Assembly: GCA_936450465.1 (NCBI GenBank)
Contig: OW388303.1
Location: forward strand, 11,563,021 to 11,627,020
Length of the DNA stretch: 64,000 bases
Reading direction: 5' to 3'
From: Gibbula magus
Lineage: Eukaryota > Mollusca > Gastropoda > Trochida > Trochidae
The translations under genes were made by a program, and so were the position numbers. Of this stretch, positions 12,441-23,214 are shown piece by piece; position 1 is the first letter of the stretch, and each line of letters starts with the position of its first letter. A model generated the notes under the pieces. The model searched no databases and was not told the DNA's origin. It saw only the letters and a program-made list of their open reading frames with translations.

Positions 12441-13324
12441 AAAAATCGTCTGGTGAAATTATGGCTGCATTCTTACCTAGCTGTCAGTCACCTCACTACC
12501 CACTGTCTATCTATGTGATTATTGTTACGGTTACTTCATTTTCTAAATTTTGCTAAACTTTTATGCCGCCTATAACAGTGTTATATTTCATTAATTTCTA
12601 GTACTTGCTGATAATTGATATAATTAATAATTAATTATAAATATATCTGAACTGAGTTTGAATATGTTCATGTCATGTAATATAGGTGTTAATTATTTTG
12701 GGAAGTTTTGTGCACAAATTCCTGATCAATTACTACTTATTGCTGAGCTCGAATATTGAATCAACATGAGAAAGTACAAGCACATATGCCTTTTACAAAA
12801 ACATGAATTAAAATTACTGAAAGTTTTTTTCATTATGATTTAGGTTTAAAATATATCATTGTAACGTTGTAACAAATAAAAAAGAAAAACAGTTATATAT
12901 TCAAATGTGATAAGAGATTTTATTATTTAACTACATTTTAATATGATTATGTTCATTTTACAGCAGGAGAATTATATTTTTTTTATTTTTTAAAGATATT
13001 CTACTTTATTCATGTACATAATACAAATAGACAAATGTATCAATTTGTTACTGAAACATACTGTGAATTTGTTTTACTGAACAATTTTGAACTTGTAACA
13101 ATATGTCTATTGTTTTTCTTTTGAAGAGTTTCCTGCTCTGGAAACATGACTTTGTTACAATACATTTTCTCATACCTCTCCATGTTTGATAGCACATTCA
13201 GTGTTCATATATTTACTTAATCAGACTTCATGAAATAAATGCATTTCTTAACACTGAATTTGTTCTTTGTTGTTTTATATCTTTATCAATGAATGTGTGG
13301 GGAGGGAATGTTTGGTGTATTCGG

Positions 13325-13362
13325 TTTACAGTCAATAGATCTGGGGTTCGAATCCTCAGCAA
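13325..13362 (+). repeat. tRNA-like B box, possible SINE relic
   Basis: Sequence GGGGTTCGAATCCTCAGC fits a tRNA T-arm (B box GGTTCGAATCC), but there is no D-arm, A box or full cloverleaf upstream. Best read as a SINE or tRNA-pseudogene remnant. Confidence 0.3.
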
Positions 13363-14514
13363 CTTTGCAACTACTGCAGTAGAGAATGCTTGTTTATGAG
13401 GAAAGGTATTGATGCGATAGTTCCTTGAATCTCATCACAGTAGTACCATCCATGATTTCTGTCTGCAGGATTTAAATCAATGAATGTAGATAAATATTTG
13501 TGGATTGAAATGTCATTTGTAGTATTGACTTGACAGATTAATCTAGATTGTATAAACAAAACCTAAAATGAATAACGCAGCTCTGGTGCAAAACAAGCCA
13601 CTAATTATTGGAGGAGGGATATGTTGAGTAATACCTCTAAATACCAGCAGGCCCCTTATAACGAAGCCTTTATACGTCTTGATGTCATCTCAATAATTAA
13701 CTGTATTCCCAGAAAGCATGATTGTTCAGTTACTGGTATTATTCTTTCATATCAGATGCTGACACAGTCGACAAATCTGTGAAAGTCAAGGAAAGAAAAA
13801 AAATGTAAACCAACGTTTTAAAGTATCGTGGCCTTTATAATGCAAAAAGGTAATTCGCTTAAAATATTACAAAGATTAGTTTTGAATGAAACATTCTGTA
13901 CAGTCAACTATTCAAACACATTTTTCATCATTTGTTAAATCCCAATAATTACTTCTAGCTGTTTAAAGACAAGTGTGAATAATACAAAAAGCCAGCTTAA
14001 ATTAGCATGATAGTTGAAATATTAAAATCAAAGTGAAAATCCCACCTAACGACATGGAGAGACAAACAGTTTTATCTTAACATATAAAGTCATACATAAT
14101 ATATAAACAACTTTCATCAATATATTTTGTTAGTCTTTGAGAATATATAAACCTCCGATGAGAGGTTTAAATCTGCATTAAATCATTAAATCCACCCTAT
14201 CCCATCATTCGCTCACTCAGTCGGCGATGTACCCGACAAAACAGTGGATCATGCAGATTCAGCATTGCTTTCTTGTTCAAGCTATCAAAAAGTGGAAATA
14301 CTATTACTTATTATATTAAAATTAAATAGTTACCAAAAATGGATATTGATTTTGTAAATACATACGATAATTCAGACGTAAATGTATGATGTAAGGTCAT
14401 TGTCGGCCGAAGACAACGGCGCGAGTACAGGCACGACTCTCGCGATTCTATATTTCTGGAAGTGTGTTCCGTTTTGAAAATCTCTTGAAAAACATTCTTA
14501 ACCTTTATTGTTTG

Positions 14515-15120
14515 TATCTCCCGCCGCGCGTTTAGCGCGCGCGAATTGGGGGATATAGTATTCGGCTGCGTCCGTCCGTACGTCCGTCCGGACTCAAATA
14601 CTCTTCACTGGATTCTTTTCATATTTTGCATATGGGTTCATCATAGGAAGAGTAATGTTCCTACAGGGGTGTGTGACCTTGACCTTCATTTCAAGGTCAC
14701 AACGAGACTTTGTCAGCGGGATATCTCAATAACCATTTGCTGGATTCTCTTCATATTTAACACATAACTTCTCCAAGGAAAGACGACGGGCTGATTATAT
14801 TTAGGTAACCTTGACATTATTCTCAAGGTCACAGTGGAATTTTAAATTTTTCGACATGTTAATGTACATGTAAAGGTTGTCAGCGGGATATCTCAAAAAC
14901 CATTCACCAGTTTTCATCATATCTTACATAATGCACCTCCTAGGAAAGAGAAAGGGCTGATTAGATTTTGGTGACCGTGACATTTTTCTCAACGTCACAG
15001 TGGAGCTTTGACTTTTTCGACATGTTTGACAGTCAATCTTGCTGATCTTGACATTATTTTTAAATTTTGAAGTATTAATTTGCGGCGGGGGATCATGTCA
15101 TCTTAGTGACAACTACTTGT
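14515..15120 (+). repeat. Pearl-like element, CCCGCCGCGCG family
   Basis: It starts with tctcccgccgcgcgtttagc, then gggggatatagt and CCGT repeats (14570-14592). It contains two to three cores with 'gtcagcgggatatctca' (about 14713, 14879) and 'gaccttgacatt'. It ends with gcggcgggggatcatgtca (about 15082). The ends are inverted (CCCGCCGC/GCGGCGGGG). Related 3' parts are found at 34090-34390 and, inverted, at 38010-38310. Confidence 0.65.
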
Positions 15121-15193
15121 TGTACTAGTCTTGAATCTCTTTTAGTTTCCCTGCAAGCACATATTTTAACACGCATTTGCCAAGCTTAATTTG

Positions 15194-15307
15194 TTGCCTT
15201 TACGATACATTGATAATCGCCATTTTGTCTCAAAGCGTGTCCCACTGTCACGTGATTTGATCATGTGATAAGCCATCCGTACCCCGCAGCAAAGCCCGGC
15301 GGAAAAT
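15194..15307 (-). repeat. Right TIR of the THAP transposon
   Basis: Inverse of 12016-12129 with only a few mismatches; ends GCCCGGCGGAAAAT. No convincing target-site duplication was found (CC flanks both sides). Confidence 0.85.
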
Positions 15308-16926
15308 CCAGTATTTAGAATCTATAGATCTAATTTCGGCATTACTATTCGAACTTATTATTTCAATTGATATAAATTTTATTTTTATGGATTTTCATGA
15401 AGATAATAAGTTTAGTCAAATTCTAATGAATTGTCTTATTGAAATGAATCGGTGAAGCATGAAATATCTTGTTAACAATATAAAGGATATAATATTAAAT
15501 TTCAATATTAGGAAATAATATTAGTAATAACATTTGTAATTAGCATCTGCAGTTTAAAGTATAATTGGGGAAATGGATGACAGCAGAATATGTAAACAGT
15601 TCTGGTGAATTTCGGTGATTTCCTTGGAGAGTTTCGAACAGAGTATGCCAAATGATCGGCAGTGTTTACCCATTTTGTGTTTGTATCAATAAAAAAAAAA
15701 TAATCGGGTAAGTATGATGTCATGTGTAAACAGTTTAACGCATTGGAGCAACGATTGGAAGATTAGCAGGTGCCGGTGAAGATGAAAACGGTAAGTAGCC
15801 AACAAAGTAAAGGACAATAAACACATCTCAACACATCCCTGAGTTAGACTTAGACTTAGCGGTAGATCTAGAAACCTGCAGATAAAAAAATTTAGATTAT
15901 GCAAGTCGTCAATGCCAAATGTGTAAAGACGATATCGAAGATTTCATTTCATACTTAAATGTCCATTTTATCATATTTATAGAATATTAAGCCATATTAT
16001 TATAAATATCCATTAGTATTTCAACTTATTCAATTGCTTAGCGTTAATAGTGTTAAGATACTAATTATTTAATTAAAAAACATATTATAACACTCCAACG
16101 AAACCACGATAGGTCTCTCCTACGAAATCCCTGGTTCCCACATAGACAATTGTATTATGTGCAAGTGAAATTTTAGAAATATACATTCGTCTGCAGAATT
16201 ATCCAGGTATTTCATTTTACCGACATAATATATATTTTAGGGATTAATTCATCATTAAACTTTTGATAAGATGAAAGTATTAAGCGGTCCATTCCAGTTC
16301 GTAGGAGGATATTTCGGTGAATTCGTAGGAGGATTATTATAATGAAGTTACTAAATTACGACTTTGTCATTTTATATGACATTAATCTGAGGACAGCACT
16401 GATTGATAGGCTAATTGTTAATTACTTACGGTCACATAATCTTATTCATAGTTCACTGATAACAAATAAATTAGTCTTCTCATCTTCAGGGACATCTGCT
16501 AATCGTCAAATCACTGCTGATATATACTAATTGAAGTACAGTTACTTGAAGCAGGTTAAATTATTTATTTATATCAAACAATTTTATAATTCTAAAAAAT
16601 GAAATCACTCAACTATAAATTTTATCATTATTTTATTCTACTTAGGAAAGGTTTATTATTTAAGAAATAGTCAAAACGGGGTTCTGTCTAAAATAAATTG
16701 CTCAATGAGCCAAAAATAATTGTATATTAACCTTTTGAATACTGCCTAAGGTAATCACAAACTGCAGGTCAACGAATGCAAATAAAACGAGTGTCAAAAT
16801 TTCTTTCTCGACGTTGACAAACATTTCATTGCACCTCAAGTAGGCCTAGTTGATAAATTTACTAATCCATTACTAATTTAATATCCATTAAGATATCTGT
16901 AAATATTATTTGATTTGTAACTGGCT
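15308..16926. other. No gene seen
   Basis: AT-rich DNA up to the LINE target site. ORFs at 15508-15904 (-) and 16342-16530 (+) show no family signature. Confidence 0.4.
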
Positions 16927-16939
16927 AATTTTCTTAGTC
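16927..16939. repeat. LINE target-site duplication, left copy
   Basis: AATTTTCTTAGTC, identical to 21916-21928 on the other side of the LINE. A perfect pair argues for a recent insertion. Confidence 0.85.
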
Positions 16940-17007
16940 TCAATTCTTTATTTCAGTACTGAAAAGGCCACAGGCCTGTAGTACATTTACAATATATGAG
17001 TAGTAAG

Positions 17008-20000
17008 TCATAACAAGTTTTTATCTATTACAATTTGTTTTCTTGAATCCATTGCGAAATATATGTACATTGCAAGATTCTGTAGTGATAAGGTGTTAGT
17101 ATCTGTTAACAGTGATATTAATTTTCTTTCGCTTGGGTATTTATACAAGTATGGTTTTAGATACTTAGTTCGTAAAGTGTTATACACAGGGCAGATGAGA
17201 AGGAAATGTAATTCATTTTCTATAGCATTATGGTCACATAATTTACATATTCTCTGCTCCCTTGGTATACCTAGGTATCTGCCAGTTTCAATAAATAATT
17301 CATGGGAAGAGCAACGAAATCGGGCGAGAGATATACGAAACTTTTTCACGTCAACTTTTGCTAGATACTCTTCGAAACATATACCCGATTTCCATTGGTT
17401 GTAAAATAAACATTTAGTTGATAGGAGTAGAGATTCCGACCATGATTGTAAATACATATCTTTCATTCTTTGTGTAAATGATGTGATAAAATTAGCATAG
17501 CATGGAATTTTCTGATCCAGCCAAACATATCCGTAGCCTGTTTTGTGCAACAGTTCTCTAATATCAGTCACCCAATTTCTTTTCCCATTTTGGTCATACA
17601 TTACCATCATTTCATAACATTTTTTCGAAAATCTATGGCATGGCATATTTAATAACTTTATCCAATACTTTATCGCATTAATGGCTGAATATGTAAATAA
17701 CGGGAATCTACCTACTTCTCCATAAACCATAGCATTACATGTGCTTGATTTTACACCAAGATACCTTTTGCATGCATATAAGTGAACTCGTTCAATGCTT
17801 TCATACTGCCTTAAACCCCATATTTCAGATCCATACAGGAGTATTTGACATATCTTGGTATCAAATATTCTAAAGAATGTGTTAAAAGACATTTCACCCA
17901 AAGATCTCATATTTCTACAAACTCCCATTAAAACTTTCAAGGCTTGTAATGACGCTTGTTTGGTATGTTTAGACCATGATAAGCTACCAGAGAAATATAC
18001 GCCTAGATATTTATAAACATTGGTTGTTTGAAGTAAGTTCCCTTTATGGTACCATTTTTCCAATTTAGATAGTTTTCCACCCTTCTTAAAAACAACAATT
18101 TTGGTTTTATCTCTATTAACACTTAAATTGTATTGTTCTGAAAATTTGTCTAATTCGTATATTTGTTTTTGTAAACCAATAACCGTGCTAGAAAATAAAA
18201 CAATATCGTCCGCAAAAAGTAACAGAAAAAGTTGAATAGTGTCCGGATGAAGTTGGATCCCATTTGTGCACGTATCACATATTTGCATTGCCAGTTCATT
18301 AATAAAAAAGGAAAATAAAAACGGGCTTAAAATACAGCCTTGTCTAACACCTAATTCACTTATAAAAGGTTCAGATAACTCGTGCTTATTTCTAACTGTC
18401 ACTTTAACATTTTCATATATACTCTGTAGCATTTTGTTCATTTTACTACTTAGACCATGCGATTGCATAAGTCCCCATAGTTTACCCCGTTGTACAGAAT
18501 CAAAGGCTTTTGAAAAATCTACAAACAATGCATAAAACTTTCCTCCTTTTGAATTTAGATATCTTTGTATCAAACTGTGCAATATAAAAATATTATCTGT
18601 GGTTGTATATCCCTCCCTAAAGCCCGCTTGACCCTCGTATATTTTATCCATAACATCAGCCCATTTAACTAGTCTTTTGTTGATGATATAGGTGAATAGT
18701 TTGCCAAATATACTGAGTATGGTTATTCCACGGTAATTATTAGTATCATTCGGATCACCCTGTTTAAAGATTGGTACAAGGATACCCATTGACCAAGATT
18801 CGGGGAAGTTTCCTGTGTCGAGGATAATGTTGAATATAAGCTCAAGATATGGAAGTAAAAGATCAGATGAATGTTTAAAAAATTCCGGTAGGGCATCATC
18901 TATACCTGGTGATTTATTACACTTTAGGTGATGTATACTGTTTAAGATTTCATCCCTAGTTATTGGGGCATCCAGTATGTCGTAGGTAATATCTGAAATG
19001 GGGAGAGACATATTTTCGTTACGATTGTCCTGTCTAGGTCTATCAAGGCTATTTTCGGAGGTCGAATATAACAATTTAAAGTAATCGTGCCACTCGTCAG
19101 TTTCGATATTGTGGTTTTGTCTATTTTTAGGACAGAGTGTTTTAAGCTCATACCAGAATCTTTTTGAATCATTTAGACTATTTTCTATGTTTTTTCTTTT
19201 CTGTTCCATATATGTTTTTCTTTTCTCATTACAGGTTCTGCTATATCTATTTCTAGATTTGTGATATCTATCCAGGGAATGCAATGTCTTAGTTTTTCGA
19301 AAAAGGTTTAGGAATTTACATCTTTCTTTCTTTAGATGATCACATTCGTTATCATACCAAGCATTTGTATTATATTTTACTTGTGAGGGGCGTATCCGAC
19401 GTTTCATATCTGCAGCCGCTAGGCACAGTGCTTCTACAATATGGTCTACACACTTACTTATATTTGTGAACGCTACATCAACTGATTTCTCTAATAGATC
19501 TTGTACATCCTCCGATAGTAAGTTATTTCGGAATTGCGGCAGCATATTGCTATTCCAAGTAAACTTGAAAATTTCATTTTCAGTATCCAATTTAGATTTG
19601 TTTCTTATAGTCTGTGTCTGATCTAGAGATGGATGCGTTCGTAATTCTTGGGTTAAAGGTAAATGGGATGAATCTGCATTTGTGGGTATGTTAAAATCTA
19701 ATACTTTATGGAACAAATGTGCGGAAGCTAAAATGTAATCTACTACACTTGTTCCATTTGTACCTATAAATGTAAAATCGCCCTTTTTGAAATCTTTACC
19801 ACATCTTCCATTTATAATGTGTATATTTAAAACGCTACATAAGTCTAAAAGACATCTACCGAAATGGTTAACGACTTTATCACAGGAGAACCGTTCTAGA
19901 TTAAAATAATCCAACATGAAATCAAACATGGAATTATCTTTACTTTCGGTGTGATAAATTATATCATCATCAACAAAGTCGGGTAGCGTACCCGTACGGG

Positions 20001-20625
20001 CATTAAAGTCACCCCCAAAGAGTAGGTATTCATCTATTAGATCGGACATTATCTCTAACAGTTTCTCCTGGAAAAGCGTAATACCATTTTTACAACATGT
20101 ATTAGATTTACCATACCAAGAAGAGCCCTCTGGTTGTATGTATACACAGCTATATAGCAAATCCCTATCAAAGTCAAAAAGTGATTTTTCAAATAGTATA
20201 AAAATAGAATTTTCCGATGTCCTTGTCCATTTAACATATTTACTTAATGATTTTCTTATCAATACCAGTATACCACCAGAGAGTCTACCAGACGAAGCTA
20301 TCTTATCTCCATATTTATATAAGCAATCAAAGTCTGAAAAGACGTCATCGGCACAATCTTCATTGCTCCAAGTCTCTGTTAGACCTACAATATCGAACGA
20401 TTTAATAAAGTTGACAAAATCGGTTTCATACAGTTTCTGTGTGATACCTGAGATATTCCAAAAAAGGAATTTGATGTTCCCAGTCCCGCTGCACTCCTCG
20501 TTGTTTACACTGTCACGGACAACGTCATCTGCTTGAAGCGTCCTAAAATCACTCGCACTTGAAGACACACATGATCGCGCACATGACACACTTGATGAAA
20601 CAAAGGATCGGCCCGTGCCCCACCC
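17008..20625 (-). CDS. LINE ORF2: apurinic-type endonuclease, reverse transcriptase, C-terminal zinc knuckle
   Basis: ORF2 is the retrotransposition enzyme: it nicks target DNA and copies the element RNA at the nick. Counting from the GTG at 20589 (1193 residues), endonuclease motifs appear as FLFWNISG (41-48), LTETW (70-74), GGDFNART (192-199) and SSHLPL (307-312). RT motifs include KQGDPNDTNNYRGI (609-622), QAGFREG (654-660), FVDFSKAFDS (689-698), VRQGCILSPFLF (748-759) and the catalytic FADD (792-795). A CxxC...H...C knuckle (CKLC...HFLLIC, 1115-1133) follows. The frame is open from the codon after the ORF1 UAG (20625) with no AUG until 20049, residue 181. That is past the first two endonuclease motifs, so normal AUG initiation would give a broken enzyme. 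Readthrough of the UAG or a non-AUG start is needed. The stop is at 17008. Confidence 0.92.
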   Translation of the reverse strand, partial: GWGTGRSFVSSSVSCARSCVSSSASDFRTLQADDVVRDSVNNEECSGTGNIKFLFWNISGITQKLYETDFVNFIKSFDIVGLTETWSNEDCADDVFSDFDCLYKYGDKIASSGRLSGGILVLIRKSLSKYVKWTRTSENSIFILFEKSLFDFDRDLLYSCVYIQPEGSSWYGKSNTCCKNGITLFQEKLLEIMSDLIDEYLLFGGDFNARTGTLPDFVDDDIIYHTESKDNSMFDFMLDYFNLERFSCDKVVNHFGRCLLDLCSVLNIHIINGRCGKDFKKGDFTFIGTNGTSVVDYILASAHLFHKVLDFNIPTNADSSHLPLTQELRTHPSLDQTQTIRNKSKLDTENEIFKFTWNSNMLPQFRNNLLSEDVQDLLEKSVDVAFTNISKCVDHIVEALCLAAADMKRRIRPSQVKYNTNAWYDNECDHLKKERCKFLNLFRKTKTLHSLDRYHKSRNRYSRTCNEKRKTYMEQKRKNIENSLNDSKRFWYELKTLCPKNRQNHNIETDEWHDYFKLLYSTSENSLDRPRQDNRNENMSLPISDITYDILDAPITRDEILNSIHHLKCNKSPGIDDALPEFFKHSSDLLLPYLELIFNIILDTGNFPESWSMGILVPIFKQGDPNDTNNYRGITILSIFGKLFTYIINKRLVKWADVMDKIYEGQAGFREGYTTTDNIFILHSLIQRYLNSKGGKFYALFVDFSKAFDSVQRGKLWGLMQSHGLSSKMNKMLQSIYENVKVTVRNKHELSEPFISELGVRQGCILSPFLFSFFINELAMQICDTCTNGIQLHPDTIQLFLLLFADDIVLFSSTVIGLQKQIYELDKFSEQYNLSVNRDKTKIVVFKKGGKLSKLEKWYHKGNLLQTTNVYKYLGVYFSGSLSWSKHTKQASLQALKVLMGVCRNMRSLGEMSFNTFFRIFDTKICQILLYGSEIWGLRQYESIERVHLYACKRYLGVKSSTCNAMVYGEVGRFPLFTYSAINAIKYWIKLLNMPCHRFSKKCYEMMVMYDQNGKRNWVTDIRELLHKTGYGYVWLDQKIPCYANFITSFTQRMKDMYLQSWSESLLLSTKCLFYNQWKSGICFEEYLAKVDVKKFRISLARFRCSSHELFIETGRYLGIPREQRICKLCDHNAIENELHFLLICPVYNTLRTKYLKPYLYKYPSERKLISLLTDTNTLSLQNLAMYIYFAMDSRKQIVIDKNLL

Positions 20626-21801
20626 CTACCGTCGCTGGCCCCGGCTGTCAGTCCGAGTGGAAGATCTTAGGGTCCTACCTAGGTCTGGGTCCTGTTCTCG
20701 GTCCTCGGGTGGGTCGACTTCATGTGAGTTGCTAGCTTCCCTCGTTTCGCGCACTAGCTTGTTCCCCTTGAAATAGAATCGGGTGTCCGGGTGTAGAGTT
20801 CGCAGTCTGTTCAATTCACTTCTTTGGAACTTCGTAAGATCGTTGGCGATTCCATATCCCCTTTCTTTAAGGACACCTCTAAGCTTGACGGAGTGCCATT
20901 TGTCCTCCCAATGACACATTCTTACTATTATGGGACTGGTTTTGTTTGGGTTGGCAGTCGATATCCTGTGGGCCCGTTCTATGTCTCTAGGGACTAGAGG
21001 GGGTAGGTCTTTCGTCTCCCTTGCACTGTTTAGGATATCCAATACTTTCATCTTACTTTCTGTATATGTTTCTTTTCTGTCTTCTGCCACCCCATATAGG
21101 ACCATATTGTTTCGGCGATTTCGTCTCTCTTGATCCTCTATTCTGTCCTCAATCTTGGTGAAATAATCTTCAATTCTGTTTGACTTGTCATGAAGCGAGT
21201 CCATGTCGATTCTTAATATTTCCTGTTCTTGTTTGTTTTTCAGAATATCATTCCTCATGTCCGACATCTCTACTTTCAATGATTTTATGTCCTCCTTCAC
21301 CGAATTGACATCTTTTGACAGTCTATCTTCTGAGTCTCTGATCTGTTTTATGATTGCTGTTTTCATGTCCTCCAATTCCCTCGTGGAAGGCCCAGGATTA
21401 AGTTCTACATCACCCGCCATTAATAGTGAAGAGAAAATCACAGATTCACTGAGTGGAGTACTTACGAGCATCGTGTGTCCACTGTCCTGTTTACAAAATG
21501 TAAACACTTTCTCTGACGTCACAGTTGATGGGAGAGCATCACAAAATTCACCAAAAGCACAGATCGAAGCCGGCGGAGTCACGATGAGATTTGAATTCGT
21601 AGCATAATCCTGCAGAAGTGTTCCAGAACTCATAACAGCCAGTATGAGAGATCCACACAGAAGAATTCTATATGCGGTGTCCATACCCGTCGTCCATTTA
21701 CATGTCGGGTTGTAGGGTAGCACATTTTCAACCTGATTAACACCCCTAGGATGCACAAACTTTCCTATTCTTGCACGCCAGGCCTCTATAGATATCCCCA
21801 T
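20626..21801 (-). CDS. LINE ORF1: 2A-bearing RNA-binding protein (L1 ORF1p-like)
   Basis: 391 residues. ORF1 proteins coat LINE RNA as trimers. Residues 1-130 hold a short start (GISIEAWRARIGKF), a hydrophobic segment YRILLCGSLILAV (44-56) that could be a signal or anchor, and a Cys-containing region. Residues 131-138 are DVELNPGP, the canonical 2A motif (DxExNPGP) that makes ribosomes skip the Gly-Pro bond. The mature C-terminal product would begin at Pro138. A heptad-like, charged coiled coil follows (about 140-228), then the L1-type RNA-binding domain: NNMVLYGVAE (231-240), IERAHRI (274-280), SPIIVRM (289-295) and YGIANDLT (316-323). The tail is basic/acidic and the ORF ends in UAG followed by GGG. 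The ATG at 21801 lies about 113 nt from the element's 5' end. Confidence 0.9.
   Translation of the reverse strand: MGISIEAWRARIGKFVHPRGVNQVENVLPYNPTCKWTTGMDTAYRILLCGSLILAVMSSGTLLQDYATNSNLIVTPPASICAFGEFCDALPSTVTSEKVFTFCKQDSGHTMLVSTPLSESVIFSSLLMAGDVELNPGPSTRELEDMKTAIIKQIRDSEDRLSKDVNSVKEDIKSLKVEMSDMRNDILKNKQEQEILRIDMDSLHDKSNRIEDYFTKIEDRIEDQERRNRRNNMVLYGVAEDRKETYTESKMKVLDILNSARETKDLPPLVPRDIERAHRISTANPNKTSPIIVRMCHWEDKWHSVKLRGVLKERGYGIANDLTKFQRSELNRLRTLHPDTRFYFKGNKLVRETREASNSHEVDPPEDREQDPDLGRTLRSSTRTDSRGQRR
21388..21441 (-). other. 2A translational recoding motif in LINE ORF1
   Basis: Codons 121-138 read VIFSSLLMAGDVELNPGP. The final eight residues fit DxExNPGP exactly. 2A motifs near the start of ORF1 are known in several non-LTR retrotransposons of invertebrates. 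Here the skip would release a ~137-residue leader with a hydrophobic segment from the coiled-coil/RNA-binding part. Confidence 0.88.
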
Positions 21802-21915
21802 AGTGGATTGTATCTGGTTTTCATACAGGTTCTGTGTTCTTTACAAGGTTTATTTAATTTCTTCTGACGAGCTGATTTGAAACGACTTGACTACTCAAGG
21901 GAGATAATCCAGACC

Positions 21916-21928
21916 AATTTTCTTAGTC
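21916..21928. repeat. LINE target-site duplication, right copy
   Basis: AATTTTCTTAGTC, identical to 16927-16939. Confidence 0.85.
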
Positions 21929-22506
21929 ATGGTGCTTGACTTAAAAATGCGCATGCGCGAGCAAGACTTATGCGTTAAGTGAATGTTTCATTCAAACAAA
22001 CAGTCTTGCAGAACATCATTTCTATCAAATTAAGAAGCCATTTCTTGCATTCGTGAGGCTCTAACCATGTAAACATTACATGAATACGATTATATGTTAC
22101 AAATGTGGATCAATACACCGTCAAAACGTACCGCCAAAACACAAATGTAACACAACAATAGAATTCATAGATTTTAATGTCACATTTCGCCACCTGTAGG
22201 GCGGCTTCATCTTTTCTTGAACTATCCGTCATGTGTCTCAAGAGTCAAGACTGGCTTTTGTTTTTGAACAAAATTACTTTTACTTTTCGTTCTATGAATA
22301 TTATTTCTGGTAAATGAAATATGTTTTTATGGCAATTATATATGTTACCATATAATTGCTATTAGAGATGCTAATATATTTCATCTGCTCTCTACGTAGA
22401 GTAAAGTAAGTGGTGTTTTCGCTAGGACCACAGCCAACATTGAAATATCCGTATACATTCCACCACATAAGATAGAAATTATATTTGACTAAAGATATGA
22501 TCTATG

Positions 22507-22537
<31 letters not shown>

Positions 22538-23214
22538 ATCATGACAAGCCCAGTTTGTCTAACTAATAGTCATCAATTTTGTTGAACTTTCGTTTATATG
22601 ATAAACTACCTTAGACATACAGCATGCAAAAGGCTATCTACAGAGCCAATAGCTCTATTTGTTAAGATCAATCATTCGGTTTCTGATGAACTGCAGAGTC
22701 AATGGCTCTATTTTTTCAACTGTTACTGTTTCATGTCATCCAATGTCCTAATGAAGATGACTTCTTGGAAATACATTAATTTAGGAAAATCTCTCTTGAG
22801 CTTGAGTTGATGTTTTATGAATGCTATCCATAGGTCCTATCAGAACTGTTCGCATTGAAAGCTTCTGGTTAGAACCTCATGTCATGAACACTTTGATAAT
22901 AACAGTTTAACATAATTTACTCATAATGCTGCATCTATATCAATTCTAAATGAAGGAGTTTAATATTTTGCTATCTTGAAATGTAATATCACTTTAGCAT
23001 AAATGGTGAATGACATATCATATAATATAATATCATTAAAGACGTTAATGTCAGCACACAAAGATAATAATGATACAATTGAAATCTATTTTAAAATATA
23101 TGGTTGGTATTAACGATGGACTCCTCTTATTAAGTAGATTGAGGTTTTAGCATTATATTTTATTATTATATTATTATTATTCTACTCAATATTTTTAACC
23201 TTACTTCTAGTAGC
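21929..23214. other. Intronic/intergenic; hairpin motifs and a (TA)n run
   Basis: Holds a (TA)n run at 22513-22539 and two copies of the AGAGCC-type hairpin end (22642-22656, 22695-22709) from repeat family A. A short palindrome (about 22330-22368, gcaattatat...atataattgc) is also present. No coding exon seen. Confidence 0.5.
22513..22539. repeat. (TA)n microsatellite
   Basis: About 13 uninterrupted TA units. Confidence 0.9.

Larger units (their letters stand above)
12016..15307 (+). mobile_element. 3.3-kb DNA transposon with ~112-bp TIRs carrying a THAP relic
   Basis: The inverted repeats at 12016-12129 and 15194-15307 match with only a few mismatches over about 112 bp (ATTTTCCGCCGGGCTTTGCT outermost). 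A broken THAP-domain gene starts 14 bp inside the left TIR. No DDE transposase can be read in the rest, which holds a pearl-like repeat (14515-15120) and AT-rich filler. THAP N-termini accompany transposases in P and ISL2EU/IS4EU-type elements, and this THAP resembles the latter; family assignment is inferred. Confidence 0.75.
16940..21915 (-). mobile_element. Full-length non-LTR retrotransposon (LINE) with two ORFs
   Basis: The element is 4976 bp, bounded by perfect 13-bp duplications. Reading the - strand: about 113 nt of 5' UTR (21915-21802), ORF1 with a 2A motif, a single in-frame UAG, ORF2 (endonuclease, RT, Cys/His knuckle), then a short 3' UTR with GGCCTGTGGCC and AATAAAG close to the 3' end, finishing without a long poly(A). 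Both ORFs are intact apart from the UAG between them, which suggests a young, possibly active copy. It lies between the RRM exons at 2.0 and 24.1 kb, antisense to them. The L1-like ORF1 together with an apurinic-type endonuclease points to the L1/Tx1 side of LINEs; the clade needs a tree. Confidence 0.92.

Noticed and set aside
18266..18535. ORFs on the + strand inside the LINE (also 17063-17404, 20138-20536, 21203-21607)
   Set aside because: Antisense shadows of ORF1 and ORF2, with no family signature.
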